DNA of 64,000 nucleotides from Agrobacterium tumefaciens (lineage in GTDB: Bacteria > Pseudomonadota > Alphaproteobacteria > Rhizobiales > Rhizobiaceae), in NCBI GenBank assembly GCA_025560025.1, contig CP048485.1:1860001-1924000 (forward strand). The letters run 5' to 3'. Below the pieces are notes generated by a model. It saw only the letters and a list, made by a program, of their open reading frames with translations, had not been told where the DNA came from and did not search any database. Numbering within the stretch: position 1 is the first letter of the stretch; the number at the start of each line of letters is the position of its first letter. Position numbers and translations under genes: made by a program. Shown one piece after another: positions 9,718-18,767 of the stretch.

Positions 9718-9789
9718 TTAACCCGGAAGTAACGCTTGATCCGCTACATTAGCGAGCCTAGGGGTCGTGTCTCTATAGCTGGTTGAAAA

Positions 9790-10719
9790 ATGGCGCCCAA
9801 AAGCATCTTTTCCAGTCTTGTCCGCGAGGTCGATGGCACATGGTCCACGGCCTATAGCCCCTTCAACCTGAAATCGGCCCTGCAGCCCATTTTCCGCCGA
9901 ACGATGAGCGGTGCGCTCGACATCGATTCCTTCGAAGGTCTGGTGCGACCCCACCGCAACGGCGAACCGGTGACGCCAGGTGAATTCTTCTCGCTGGTGG
10001 CGCCCGAAGATATCGAAAATATCGACAGTATCCTGCGCACCATCCATATCCTCAATACCGGCAGGCTCAATCGTTCCCGCGCCCGCATCTTCGTCAATTT
10101 CCATCCGGGCCTGTTCCAGACACCTGCCAAGATGCGCCAGGAGGTGGAGCGCATGCGGCTGGCCGCCCACGAGGCCGGCATGACCGCAGACCGCATCGTC
10201 TGTGAAATCTCCGAGAAAAAGGCGTCTGACACGCAGATAGTCGCCGATTTCGCCTATCACATGCATGATATCGGCTTTCGCGTGGCGCTGGACGACTATG
10301 GTGCCGGCGATTCCGACATCGACCGGGTGAAACTCATCAAGCCCGACTATGTGAAATTCGAAGCGGGCTGGGTGCGCGATTTCATGCAGAATTCGGCGGG
10401 CGCCGCCCTTCTGCGCGTCATCGTCAGCCAATTCCGCAACGATGGAATAGAGCCCGTGTTCGAAGGGCTGGAAACCAGCTGGCAGGTCGAGCTGTGCGAG
10501 GAACTGGGCGTCCTGCTGATGCAGGGTTACGTTCTGGCGAAACCCGAGCTCGCGCCGACAACATTCGACGCCCGCTTTCCCGAACTTGGCAGCGAGTATT
10601 TTTCCCCTTCGCCGAGAGCGGACAGGAACGCGGCCGCACCGGCATTTTCCCGGGACGAACGCACGCCTGAAGCGCATCCGCTGCGCCAGACCCGGACCTT
10701 CGGAAAACGCGGCCTCTGA
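9790..10719 (+). CDS. EAL-domain cyclic-di-GMP phosphodiesterase (EAL only)
   Basis: 309 residues with one EAL domain (about residues 20-260) and a disordered C-terminal tail. The signature motifs are divergent but the catalytic residues are kept: FEGLVRP for EAL, VNFHP for the metal-binding Asn, CEISE for Glu, LDDYGAGDSD for the paired Asp, VKFE for Lys, FEGLET for the later Glu and MQGYVLAKP for Gln. Activity is therefore plausible. There is no GGDEF, sensor or membrane segment, so regulation must come from expression or a partner. It would lower c-di-GMP and promote motility over attachment. Confidence 0.82.
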   Translation: MAPKSIFSSLVREVDGTWSTAYSPFNLKSALQPIFRRTMSGALDIDSFEGLVRPHRNGEPVTPGEFFSLVAPEDIENIDSILRTIHILNTGRLNRSRARIFVNFHPGLFQTPAKMRQEVERMRLAAHEAGMTADRIVCEISEKKASDTQIVADFAYHMHDIGFRVALDDYGAGDSDIDRVKLIKPDYVKFEAGWVRDFMQNSAGAALLRVIVSQFRNDGIEPVFEGLETSWQVELCEELGVLLMQGYVLAKPELAPTTFDARFPELGSEYFSPSPRADRNAAAPAFSRDERTPEAHPLRQTRTFGKRGL

Positions 10720-10865
10720 CGCCATTGGCGGGGGCAACGGCCCCATAATCGGCCTTGCCGCAATATCGCCACAATAAATACTCTGGAACGCCAGAATTCG
10801 GTCTCCAAGCCGTCCATTTCGAAGCCTCTTTTATCCTTCAGGAACAGGGACAAGAGGCAATCGCC

Positions 10866-11177
10866 ATGTTTACCAACGATCGGACTTCCGTTGAAAGGTT
10901 GAGGGCGCAGAGAACGCTGTTCTCGCTCTGGATGGCGGTCGCGGCGTTTCTTGTCATTGTCACCATGGCAGCCGGCATTGCAACCTCGGCAAATGCAGCG
11001 GCTCAGGCGGTCGATACCCTGCACACATCCGCTATCCCGCAGGTGGCGACAACATCGCAGGCCGGTCCTCACATCCTGCTTATCATTCTGTCGGCCGCAG
11101 CCTTCATCGGCCTCGGCATAGGCGGCCTCACACTCACCCGGCGAAGCCTGAAGGATGAAGCCCGCCGCTTCAAATAG
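10866..11177 (+). CDS. Small membrane protein, unknown
   Basis: 103 residues from the ATG of FTNDRTSVERLRAQ. It has two hydrophobic segments (about residues 19-40 and 67-87) joined by an Ala/Thr-rich loop. The N-terminus is charged and the C-terminus basic (LTRRSLKDEARRFK). The segments look like two transmembrane helices with both ends in the cytoplasm. I recognise no family. The start is chosen because an extension to 10755 would use TTG and have no support. Confidence 0.55.
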   Translation: MFTNDRTSVERLRAQRTLFSLWMAVAAFLVIVTMAAGIATSANAAAQAVDTLHTSAIPQVATTSQAGPHILLIILSAAAFIGLGIGGLTLTRRSLKDEARRFK

Positions 11178-11360
11178 GCCGCCACCATAAAGGGCGGCAT
11201 CGGCTCCCGCACCCGCTATGGCCATCTCCCCTGACTTGCGGCATCGGCAGCTTGCTGCTAAAGCACCAGCGAAACCGTCGGATCGACATTTCAAAAAATC
11301 CCCGAATTTCCAAGGCCGTGACTGACTGATCTTCCGGCCCCTGCTGTGCTGGTGCCAATC

Positions 11361-12263
11361 ATGACGCGTATTCAGGCCAATATGCTGCTTCTGCTCGCCG
11401 CAGCGATCTGGGGAGGTGGCTTTGTCGCGCAATCCTCCGCCATGGCCTCGATCGGCCCGTTCTGGTTCGTCGGCCTGCGTTTCGCCATTGCCGCAATCGC
11501 CGTGCTGCCCTTTGCGATGATGGAAACCCGTTCGAAAAAGTCGCCGCCGCGCCGCAAGGAGATCGGCAGCTTCATTCTCGTGGGACTGGCCCTGTTCGGC
11601 GGCGCCACCACCCAGCAGGTCGGGCTTTTGACCACGACCGTTACCAATTCCAGCTTTCTCACCGGGCTTTACGTCATCTTCGTTCCGGTCATTGCCGTCA
11701 TCCTTTACCGGCGCCATCCCCACTGGATCGTCTGGCCCTGCGCCCTGATGATGCTGGGCGGCATATTCCTGCTCTCCGGCGGCGCATTCGAGACGCTGAC
11801 GCGGGGCGATATTCTCAGCATCATCTGCGCCTTCTTCTGGGCGATCCAGATCACGCTCGCCGGCCGCTTCGTTTCCGAAAGCGAGCGTCCGCTTGCGCTC
11901 TCCTGCACCCAGTTTGCGGTTTGCTCTCTTTTGAGTTGCATGATCGGGGTGGTCTTCGAACCCATCAGCCTGGCTTCGATAGAAGCGTCGATGGCGGAAA
12001 TTCTCTATGTCGGCCTTGTTTCCTCCGGCCTCGCCTTCGTGCTGCAGGTCATCGGCCAGCGTTACACGACGGCGCCGCAGGCTGCGATATTCCTGTCCTC
12101 AGAAGCGCTTTTCGGCGCTTTGCTGGCCTCGGTTTTCCTGAAGGAGACCATTTCAAATGCCGGCTATATCGGCTGCCTGATCATTTTCGTCGCCATATTG
12201 ATCGTCGAACTGGTGCCGGAACTGACGCGAAAGCGGCAAAAATCCATGGCTGGAGCGGCCTGA
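11361..12263 (+). CDS. EamA-family (DMT superfamily) transporter
   Basis: 300 residues with ten predicted membrane segments arranged as two EamA repeats of five. The first begins LLLAAAIWGGGFVAQSSAM and contains GLRFAIAAIAVLPF; the second repeat ends in LSSEALFGALLASVFLKE, the usual EamA closing signature. Such proteins export metabolites or drugs at the inner membrane; the substrate cannot be inferred. An ATG five codons into the longest frame is chosen as start. Confidence 0.85.
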   Translation: MTRIQANMLLLLAAAIWGGGFVAQSSAMASIGPFWFVGLRFAIAAIAVLPFAMMETRSKKSPPRRKEIGSFILVGLALFGGATTQQVGLLTTTVTNSSFLTGLYVIFVPVIAVILYRRHPHWIVWPCALMMLGGIFLLSGGAFETLTRGDILSIICAFFWAIQITLAGRFVSESERPLALSCTQFAVCSLLSCMIGVVFEPISLASIEASMAEILYVGLVSSGLAFVLQVIGQRYTTAPQAAIFLSSEALFGALLASVFLKETISNAGYIGCLIIFVAILIVELVPELTRKRQKSMAGAA

Positions 12264-12707
12264 CGCCAAAAGAACGTATTTTTCTCATTCGCTGAAAAAT
12301 CGGGGTTCGATGTTCAAATTTTGCCCGGAAAACCAAAGGCGAACGGCAATTATTTCATCAATAATCGATTATGCGGAAAAAATATGCGATTCCACGCAGT
12401 AATTCTACCGCAGGTTTTTTATCTGACAAAAAGCCCGTGAAAACTTTTGCTTGCCAATTTTCGATAAACGCATCACTCTACCGCGGTTCGGGCAATTTGC
12501 GAGCATGGGAAGGCCTATAAATTTGCGCACTGGGGACGCTATAAACCTCGGGCGGTGGGACGAAAAACGTTGGATGAGAACGCCATTACTTCCCGCTGTG
12601 AAGGTCCTTTTTCTCAATAGTCAAGAACTGCCTGCCAACGCCCTCGCGGGGCAAAACTGTAATGCTGCCTGTAGCTGAACGCGGGCAGAGCGAAAAGGAC
12701 CTGATGC
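12264..12707. other. 444-base intergenic region, cold-shock gene leader
   Basis: No credible gene is visible. The first half is A+T-rich and the second half becomes GC-rich near the cold-shock gene. The heptamer ctataaa occurs twice (about 12513 and 12550). A long 5' leader is usual for CspA-type mRNAs and is the most likely content, but I could not place a convincing promoter. Confidence 0.4.
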
Positions 12708-12923
12708 ATGGCCGAAACTGGCACCGTAAAATTCTTCAATACAGACAAAGGCTTCGGCTTCATCAAGCCAGACAATGGTGGCGCTGATATCTTTGTTCAC
12801 ATCTCTGCTGTACAGGCTTCTGGCCTGTCCGGACTTTCAGAAAATCAGAAAGTGAGCTTCGACACGGAACCGGATCGTCGCGGCAAGGGCCCGAAGGCAG
12901 TCAATCTGCAGATTGCTGGCTGA
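12708..12923 (+). CDS. cspA: CspA-family cold-shock protein
   Basis: 71-residue single cold-shock domain (OB fold) that binds single-stranded RNA or DNA and melts RNA structure. RNP1 (KGFGFIKP, residues 14-21) and RNP2 (DIFVHISA, about residues 27-34) are intact. A long untranslated leader precedes it and a terminator follows. The symbol denotes the family; several paralogues usually exist in Rhizobiaceae, so the exact member is uncertain. Confidence 0.93.
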   Translation: MAETGTVKFFNTDKGFGFIKPDNGGADIFVHISAVQASGLSGLSENQKVSFDTEPDRRGKGPKAVNLQIAG

Positions 12924-12951
12924 CCCTAAAACGGCTTTCTTTTCTAGTTGA

Positions 12952-12978
12952 AGCCCGGCAGGAATGCCGGGTTTTTTT
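12952..12978 (+). terminator. Intrinsic terminator of cold-shock gene
   Basis: Stem cccggca/tgccggg (12954-12960 with 12965-12971), 4-base loop, followed by a run of seven T. Confidence 0.88.
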
Positions 12979-13018
12979 GTGCCTGCCCGACGCGGGCAGG
13001 CGTCACAACACGGGAAAC

Positions 13019-13663
13019 TCAGATACCCTTGAGATAAGGATTGGTCCGCCGCTCCTCTCCAAGCCGGCCGCCGGGACCGTGACCGCAGATGAAACCGACA
13101 TCATCTCCGAGCGGCAGCAGCTTGTCGCGAATGGACGCCATCAATTGTTCATGGTTTCCACCGGGCAGATCCGTACGGCCGACCGACCCCGCAAACAGCA
13201 CATCGCCGACATGGGCGAACTGCTGGTCGCGATTATAATAGATGACATGGCCAGGGGCGTGGCCCGGGCAATGATATACCTCGAAGACATGATCCCCGAA
13301 AGAGACCTTGTCACCCTCCTTCAACCATTGGTCCGGCAGGACGTTGCGAAGACCGGTGATCCCGTATTTTTCGGCCTGCGTCTCGATCCTTTCGAGCAAC
13401 GGCCGGTCGTCCTCGTGCGGGCCAATGACCGGTAAAGAGAGCTTTTCGCGCAATTCTTCAGCGCCGCCGGCATGATCGAGATGCCCATGCGTCAGCCAGA
13501 TTTCCTTGAGCGTGATACCGTTTTCGGAAACCACCTGGAGAATGACGTCCACATCCCCGCCGGGATCAACGACGACACCTTCCTTCGTGTCCTGATCGAA
13601 GAGAATGGTGCAGTTCTGCTCGAACGGCGTGACCGGGATAATGCCCGCCTGTAACTTTCCCAT
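13019..13663 (-). CDS. MBL-fold metallo-hydrolase (glyoxalase II-like)
   Basis: 214 residues from the ATG of GKLQAGIIPVTPFEQN. The metal-binding THGHLDHAGG motif (about residue 60), the later His in CPGHAPGHV, Asp in GDVLFAGSVGRTDLPGG and His in CGHGPGG give the full set for a binuclear zinc hydrolase. The short form without the C-terminal glyoxalase II domain matches the GloC/YcbL type that hydrolyses S-lactoylglutathione or related thioesters. The SVGRTDLPGG motif is characteristic of this subgroup. Convergent with the cold-shock gene. Confidence 0.85.
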   Translation of the reverse strand: MGKLQAGIIPVTPFEQNCTILFDQDTKEGVVVDPGGDVDVILQVVSENGITLKEIWLTHGHLDHAGGAEELREKLSLPVIGPHEDDRPLLERIETQAEKYGITGLRNVLPDQWLKEGDKVSFGDHVFEVYHCPGHAPGHVIYYNRDQQFAHVGDVLFAGSVGRTDLPGGNHEQLMASIRDKLLPLGDDVGFICGHGPGGRLGEERRTNPYLKGI

Positions 13664-13896
13664 TTCCCGTATCTCCCTGTCTGACAAATCCTGCCTCCTA
13701 TAGCCCGCGACCGGTTTCGACACAATGGCGACGGAAACCAATCACCTCCCAACGGCTTTAATGACTCTAAAAATATTATTTAATTTCAACAGGATAAAGG
13801 ATAAACGCGGGTGAGTTTCAGGAGCCCGCCGCGAAAAATGTGGAACGCCCGGAAGGCTGCGACGTTGTAGCTCCAGTCTTGAAAGGAGTGAGACAC

Positions 13897-14502
13897 ATGG
13901 ACAAGACGCTTAAAATGCTCATGGCTGGCGGCGCTTTCGCACTGATGGCCGGTTATGCAAACGCCGCCATGGTCGCCACAACCGCATCGGACATTTCCGT
14001 TCGTTCAGGCCCGGGTGAGGACTATCCCGAACTCGGCCTCGCCACCCGTGGCAGCAACGCGGTTCTGGACGGCTGCATGGAAGGCAGCAGCTGGTGCCGT
14101 ATCGAAGTCAACGGCCTGCGCGGTTGGGCACATGCCGATTATCTGAACGTCATGTATGAAGGTTCTCCGGTCATTCTCGAGCAACGCCGAACGGATATCG
14201 AAGTGCCGGTCGTGACATACGAAAAAACTGCGAGCGTGCAGGCCGAACCCAATCCCGGCGATCCGAACCTTGGCCGTGTTGGTGATGTGGACATTACCCC
14301 GCCCGAAGCGGTCATCACCTACATGGACGAGCACCCTGCGGACACCGTCACCTTTGATGGTGACGTCGTGGTCGGCACCACCCTGCCCTCCGACACCCGG
14401 CTGGTCGAAGTACCCGACTACCAGTACCGTTATGTCCGGGTGAACGACGTGCCGGTTCTGGTCGAACCGTCGACACACCGGATCGTCTACGTCTACCAGT
14501 AG
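13897..14502 (+). CDS. Exported SH3-domain protein with DUF1236-like C-terminus
   Basis: 201 residues. An N-terminal signal peptide (MDKTLKMLMAGGAFALMAGYANA) is followed by a bacterial SH3 domain (about residues 28-85: SDISVRSGPGEDYPELG, WCRIEVNGLRGWAHADYL). A linker leads to a C-terminal block (VPDYQYRYVRVNDVPVLVEPSTHRIVYVY) typical of DUF1236 proteins of Rhizobiales. It is probably periplasmic and may contact peptidoglycan. The start is supported by gaaaggagtg 8 bases upstream. Function unknown. Confidence 0.82.
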   Translation: MDKTLKMLMAGGAFALMAGYANAAMVATTASDISVRSGPGEDYPELGLATRGSNAVLDGCMEGSSWCRIEVNGLRGWAHADYLNVMYEGSPVILEQRRTDIEVPVVTYEKTASVQAEPNPGDPNLGRVGDVDITPPEAVITYMDEHPADTVTFDGDVVVGTTLPSDTRLVEVPDYQYRYVRVNDVPVLVEPSTHRIVYVYQ

Positions 14503-14747
14503 GCCCAGCCGGCATTCATCAGGCCGGATAGATGGCATCAAACCATTGAAGAGCGCGGGCATTCCGCGCTCTTTTCTATTTGCGGTAAAGGTCGGTCAGG
14601 ATTCCAGTTGCACCCGCACCCGCAGCATATTATCCACCGCAACAGAAAATGATCGGCGGCATTCTCCCGAGCGGACGCATTTTCGGCTATGTTTACAGAA
14701 TATTGGCGCATCGACGCATGTCAGCCGCAGAATATGAAGGAACCGCA

Positions 14748-15245
14748 GTGCCACCGCAATCGCTCAAAACCGCAGCCGCCAGGCAGACACCGGCACTCCC
14801 GAAGGTTGACGACGGCAAGATCGACTTCGATACGATCGAGGCGCTGTTCTTCGCCTATCGCGATTTCGTCTCCGATCCCGACGTCATTCTGTCAAAACTG
14901 GAATATGGCCGGGCGCACCACCGCGTCGTCTATTTCGTCAGCAGACAGCCCGGCATGACGGTCGCGGATTTGCTCGACACCTTGCAGATCACCAAACAAA
15001 GCCTCGCCCGCGTACTCAAGCAATTGATCGACGACGGCTATATCCGCCAGATGGCAGGCCCGGAAGACCGCCGCCAGCGCAGGCTCTATCCGACGCTGAC
15101 AGGCCGAGAACTGGCGCTGGCGCTGAGCGAGCCGCAATCGCGCCGCATTGACCGAGCGCTGGAAGGCTTGGGGCCCGAGGCCCGGGCCTGCGTGCGCCAG
15201 TTCCTGGCGCAGATGCGCAGCCCGACAACCCCGGAAGGCGATTGA
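14748..15245 (+). CDS. MarR-family regulator (PetP-like)
   Basis: 165 residues if translation begins at the GTG at 14748, which has the only good ribosome-binding site (gaagga, 6 bases upstream); ATG codons at 14718 and 14649 are in frame but lack one. The winged HTH is visible in MTVADLLDTLQITKQSLARVLKQL and the wing in GPEDRRQRRLYPTLTG. The stop overlaps the start region of the OmpR-type regulator. A MarR gene followed by an OmpR-type regulator of about this size recalls petP-petR of Rhodobacter capsulatus, linked to cytochrome bc1 expression. That assignment is inference; petABC lies about 33 kb away here. Confidence 0.78.
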   Translation: MPPQSLKTAAARQTPALPKVDDGKIDFDTIEALFFAYRDFVSDPDVILSKLEYGRAHHRVVYFVSRQPGMTVADLLDTLQITKQSLARVLKQLIDDGYIRQMAGPEDRRQRRLYPTLTGRELALALSEPQSRRIDRALEGLGPEARACVRQFLAQMRSPTTPEGD

Positions 15246-15247
15246 TC

Positions 15248-15961
15248 ATGGCGACAGCGACGACAAAACGCCCGCCGGCTGATGACGACGCCGCCCATCT
15301 CCTGATTGTCGATGACGACGCCCGCATCCGCGATCTCCTGCAGCGCTTTCTTGGCGACAAGGGATACCGCATCTCCGTGGCCGCGGATGCAGCCGAAGCC
15401 CGGCGCAAGATGATGGGCATCCGTTTCGACCTCCTCATCCTCGATGTGATGATGCCGGGGGAAAACGGATTGTCGCTCACCCGCTCGCTGAACGAGAACA
15501 AATCCGTGCCGGTCATCCTCCTGACCGCCCGCTCGGAAGCGGATTCCCGTATCGCGGGCCTGGAGGCGGGTGCGGATGATTATCTGGCCAAGCCCTTCGA
15601 TCCGCGTGAGCTTGTGCTGCGTATCAACAATATCCTGCGGCGCAACACGTCGCCCGACACACCCAAGATCGAACAGATCATGTTCGGCCCCTACAGCTTC
15701 TCCATTCCCAAAAAGGAATTGCGGCGCGGCCCGGAAACGATCCGCCTGACGGACCGAGAGCAGGAAATCATGCTGCTTTTCGCGCTGCGCGCCGGCGACA
15801 CCATTCCGCGGCACGAATTGGTCGAGGCAGAATCCGAGGTGGGCGAGAGAACCATCGACGTGCAGATCAACCGTCTTCGCCGCAAGATCGAGGACGACCC
15901 TGCCAATCCGGTCTATCTGCAGACAGTCCGCGGCATCGGCTACCGGCTGAGTGTGGACTGA
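15248..15961 (+). CDS. OmpR-family response regulator (PetR-like)
   Basis: 237 residues. The receiver domain (about residues 17-130) has the acidic pair in LLIVDDD, phospho-acceptor Asp66 (LLILDVMMPG), Thr in ILLTARSE and Lys in YLAKPFDPREL. The C-terminal winged helix (about 145-235) ends with the recognition helix RTIDVQINRLRRKIE and wing VRGIGYRL. It sits between a MarR gene and a histidine kinase on the same strand, so it is probably phosphorylated by that kinase. Confidence 0.92.
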   Translation: MATATTKRPPADDDAAHLLIVDDDARIRDLLQRFLGDKGYRISVAADAAEARRKMMGIRFDLLILDVMMPGENGLSLTRSLNENKSVPVILLTARSEADSRIAGLEAGADDYLAKPFDPRELVLRINNILRRNTSPDTPKIEQIMFGPYSFSIPKKELRRGPETIRLTDREQEIMLLFALRAGDTIPRHELVEAESEVGERTIDVQINRLRRKIEDDPANPVYLQTVRGIGYRLSVD

Positions 15962-15964
15962 CAA

Positions 15965-16068
15965 GCAACAGAGCGCCCGTGCACCTTTCCAACACACAAA
16001 GGGCGCTCTGACACTTTAAATCCGTGCATCGTCCCGTCGACAATCGGTTTCGTTTTTCGACAGGGCGC
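15965..16068 (-). repeat. Bipartite palindromic intergenic element, copy 1
   Basis: Two adjacent dyads: agagcgccc ... gggcgctct (about 15969-16010) and a second one whose minus strand reads ccctgtcgaaaaacgaaacc, then gattgtcgacggg (about 16033-16066). The same two dyads in the same relative order, on the plus strand, occur at 61753-61853. It lies between the response regulator and the kinase gene. Confidence 0.7.
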
Positions 16069-16095
16069 GGCACCAGCGAAAGGCGGGCTGACGGC

Positions 16096-17475
16096 ATGGC
16101 GAGCCTCGATTTTCTTGGCACGGTCAGAAAAAGCGGCATAGCGAAAGCCTGGCGCACCTCCGGCAGGTGGCTGCGCCACTGGTTGCCCACCGGGCTTTAT
16201 ACCCGTTCGCTGCTCATCATCATCCTGCCGATGATCCTGCTTCAGGCCGTGGTCGCGGCCGTCTTCATGGAGCGGCACTGGCAGCTGGTGACGGAACGCC
16301 TTTCCGCCGCCGTGACGCGCGACATTGCCGCAATCATAGAGCTTCTGCAAACCGACCCGGAAGAAGACGATTATCAGCGCGTCATCCGCATTGCCCGCGA
16401 AAGACTGGATCTCAGCGTCTATATCGAACCGAAGGCGGACCTGCCCGCCCCAAAACCCGAGCCGCTGTTTTCCATTCTCGACAGGATTCTGGCAGATCAA
16501 TTGACCCAGCAGATCGGCAGGCCGTTCTGGATCGATACCTATGGCAATGGCTCGCTGGTTGAAATCCGCGTCCAGCTGGAAGACAAAACCCTGCGGGTCT
16601 TTACCAGCCGCAGCGCGGCCTACGCATCCAACACCCATATCTTCCTTGTCTGGATGGTCGGCGCGTCGCTGGTCCTGATCGCCATTTCCATTCTGTTCCT
16701 GCGCGGGCAGATAAAACCCATCGAATCGCTCGCCAAGGCGGCAGAGAATTTCGGCAGGGGACAAAAGGTCAGCGCCTACTCCCCGCGTGGTGCAGACGAG
16801 GTCCGGCGGGCAGGCCTCGCCTTCATATTGATGCGTGAACGCATCGAGCGGCAGATGGAACAGCGCACCGCCATGCTGAATGGCGTCAGCCATGACCTGC
16901 GCACAATCCTCACCCGTTTCAAGCTGCAACTTGCCTTAGCGGGCGACAATCCGGACCTTGAAGGGTTGGACAAGGATGTCGAGGACATGCAGTCGATGCT
17001 GGAGGCCTATCTCACCTTCGCCCGCACCGACGTCGGGGAAGATGTCGGCACACTCGAACTTCCAGCCCTTCTGGAAAAGATCGGCCATGATTTCGAGCTT
17101 CACGGCAAGACATTCAGCTACGAGCTTTATAATATCGAACGGATCATCGCGCGTCCGAATGCTCTTTCTCGCCTCGTCGCCAATCTGGCAGAGAATGCTC
17201 GACGCTACGCCACCAATCTCCATATCGACATACGCAAGGCGCCACGCTCGATCATCATGACCTTCGACGATGACGGGCCTGGCATTCCGGAAGCGTCACG
17301 CGAGGATGTCTTCAAGCCATTCTTCCGGCTGGATGAGGCGCGCAATCTCAACGCCTCGGGCACGGGACTTGGCCTCTCCATCGTGCGAGATATCGCCCGC
17401 AGCCACGGTGGAGACGTATCGCTGGATCAAAGCCCGATGGGCGGATTGCGGGTAATCGTCAAAATCCCGGCCTAG
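16096..17475 (+). CDS. Membrane sensor histidine kinase (EnvZ-like)
   Basis: 459 residues from the ATG of ASLDFLGTVRKSG. A longer frame from 16024 would translate part of a repeat element, so it is rejected. Two membrane segments (about residues 37-57 and 181-203) enclose a periplasmic domain; HAMP follows. The HisKA box contains His266 (NGVSHDLRTILTR) and the ATPase domain shows the N box (NLAENARRYA), G1 (DDGPGIP) and G2 (GTGLGLSI). It is the presumed partner of the upstream OmpR-type regulator. A T replaces the usual P after HDLR (HDLRTIL for HDLRTPL), as in some EnvZ-like kinases. Signal unknown. Confidence 0.9.
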   Translation: MASLDFLGTVRKSGIAKAWRTSGRWLRHWLPTGLYTRSLLIIILPMILLQAVVAAVFMERHWQLVTERLSAAVTRDIAAIIELLQTDPEEDDYQRVIRIARERLDLSVYIEPKADLPAPKPEPLFSILDRILADQLTQQIGRPFWIDTYGNGSLVEIRVQLEDKTLRVFTSRSAAYASNTHIFLVWMVGASLVLIAISILFLRGQIKPIESLAKAAENFGRGQKVSAYSPRGADEVRRAGLAFILMRERIERQMEQRTAMLNGVSHDLRTILTRFKLQLALAGDNPDLEGLDKDVEDMQSMLEAYLTFARTDVGEDVGTLELPALLEKIGHDFELHGKTFSYELYNIERIIARPNALSRLVANLAENARRYATNLHIDIRKAPRSIIMTFDDDGPGIPEASREDVFKPFFRLDEARNLNASGTGLGLSIVRDIARSHGGDVSLDQSPMGGLRVIVKIPA

Positions 17476-17589
17476 GCCATCCGAGTGAAGAGGGTAACGC
17501 GGTTCGCCTGTCCCGTCATTCCGCCCTGAGCTGGAATGACGGAAACAAAGTCACCTTCATAATCTTTGTCTGCGCGCCGTTGTGCCCTG

Positions 17590-17931
17590 TCAGCACATTT
17601 TCTCGCCATTCGGCACCGGCCGCTCCACGGCGGCAAGCACGATGTCGCCATTGCCATCGGCAAAACCCAGGGTCAGAACCTCAGAGCGGAACGGGCCAAT
17701 CTGGCGCGGCGGAAAATTCACCACACCCAGCACCTGTCGGCCGACAAGACTTTCCAGCGTATAATGCACGGTGATTTGCGCGGAAGATTTCTTGATGCCG
17801 ATCTCCGGCCCGAAATCGATCTTCACCTTGAACGCTGGCTTGCGCGCTTCGGGAAAAGGCTCTGCCTCAATGATCGTGCCGACACGAATATCGACCCTCT
17901 CGAAATCGGCATAGGAAATTTCGCCGCTCAT
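17590..17931 (-). CDS. csaA: tRNA-binding domain protein CsaA
   Basis: 113-residue OB-fold protein of the CsaA family, a stand-alone EMAP/Trbp111-like tRNA-binding domain with reported chaperone activity. Family marks are [29 protein letters not shown] at the N-terminus, the SSAQIT and [11 protein letters not shown] strands and SEVLTLGF. It ends in an unusual-looking but family-typical [11 protein letters not shown]. It lies 11 bases after proC on the same strand and is probably cotranscribed. Confidence 0.9.
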   Translation of the reverse strand: MSGEISYADFERVDIRVGTIIEAEPFPEARKPAFKVKIDFGPEIGIKKSSAQITVHYTLESLVGRQVLGVVNFPPRQIGPFRSEVLTLGFADGNGDIVLAAVERPVPNGEKMC

Positions 17932-17942
17932 GCCCCGCCCCT

Positions 17943-18767
17943 TTAACCCGCCAGCTCTTCGGCGCGTGTTTTCGCCGCAGCGACTGCCTTGTCGAACAAG
18001 GGCTGCATCCCGTCTTCGGCCATCAGCACCGAAAGCGCCGCCGCCGTCGTGCCGCCCGGGGATGTCACGTTCTGGCGCAGACGCGCGGCCTCATCGGAGG
18101 ACTGGTGCAACAATTCGCCTGCACCGGCCACGGTTTCGCGTGCGAGACGCATGGCCACATCGGCCGGCAGACCGGCCTTGCGGCCCGCTTCCGCCATGCA
18201 TTCCACCAGATAAAAGACATAGGCAGGACCACTTCCCGAAACGGCGGTCACCGCGTCGATATCACCTTCGGTCTCCACCCATTCCACCGGGCCGCTGACC
18301 TTCAGCAATCCGTCCACCACAGCCTTCAGCTCCGGCGTCACCAATTCATTGGCATAGGCTCCTGTTACGCCACGGCCCACCATGGCCGGCGTGTTGGGCA
18401 TGGCCCGCACGGCGGCAACGGCACCGAAATGCGCAACGAAAGTGCCGATTGTGGTGCCGGCGGCGATAGAAACGACGACCGTATCCGGCCCCAGCAGGGG
18501 CTTGAGAGACGGCAGCACGACGTCCATGATCTGCGGCTTCACCGCGACGAACAGAATGCCCGCCTTGACGCCATCAGGGACACTTTCGCTATGGGCCGCA
18601 CCGGCTTCCGCAATCGTCGTTCGCATGGCATCGGAGGGGCGTGGATCGACGACAATCACCTGAGATCCTGGCACGCCCTTTTTCAGCCAGCCCGAAAGCA
18701 AAGCGCCGCCCATATTGCCCGCGCCGACGAGGACGAGCGGACCGGAAGCCTTGTACACCATCTTCAC
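17943..18767 (-). CDS. proC: Pyrroline-5-carboxylate reductase
   Basis: 274 residues. It catalyses the last step of proline synthesis, NAD(P)H-dependent reduction of 1-pyrroline-5-carboxylate. The Rossmann loop is [17 protein letters not shown] (about residues 12-28) and the C-terminal signature [28 protein letters not shown] is intact. Translation may start at the GTG at 18767, which overlaps the stop of the upstream ybjN-like gene by 4 bases, or at the ATG at 18761. The three-gene minus-strand order is ybjN-like, proC, csaA. Confidence 0.93.
   Translation of the reverse strand: MKMVYKASGPLVLVGAGNMGGALLSGWLKKGVPGSQVIVVDPRPSDAMRTTIAEAGAAHSESVPDGVKAGILFVAVKPQIMDVVLPSLKPLLGPDTVVVSIAAGTTIGTFVAHFGAVAAVRAMPNTPAMVGRGVTGAYANELVTPELKAVVDGLLKVSGPVEWVETEGDIDAVTAVSGSGPAYVFYLVECMAEAGRKAGLPADVAMRLARETVAGAGELLHQSSDEAARLRQNVTSPGGTTAAALSVLMAEDGMQPLFDKAVAAAKTRAEELAG

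Noticed and set aside
16024..16095. Longer N-terminus for the histidine kinase
   Set aside because: These codons translate a palindromic repeat element, so the start at 16096 is preferred.
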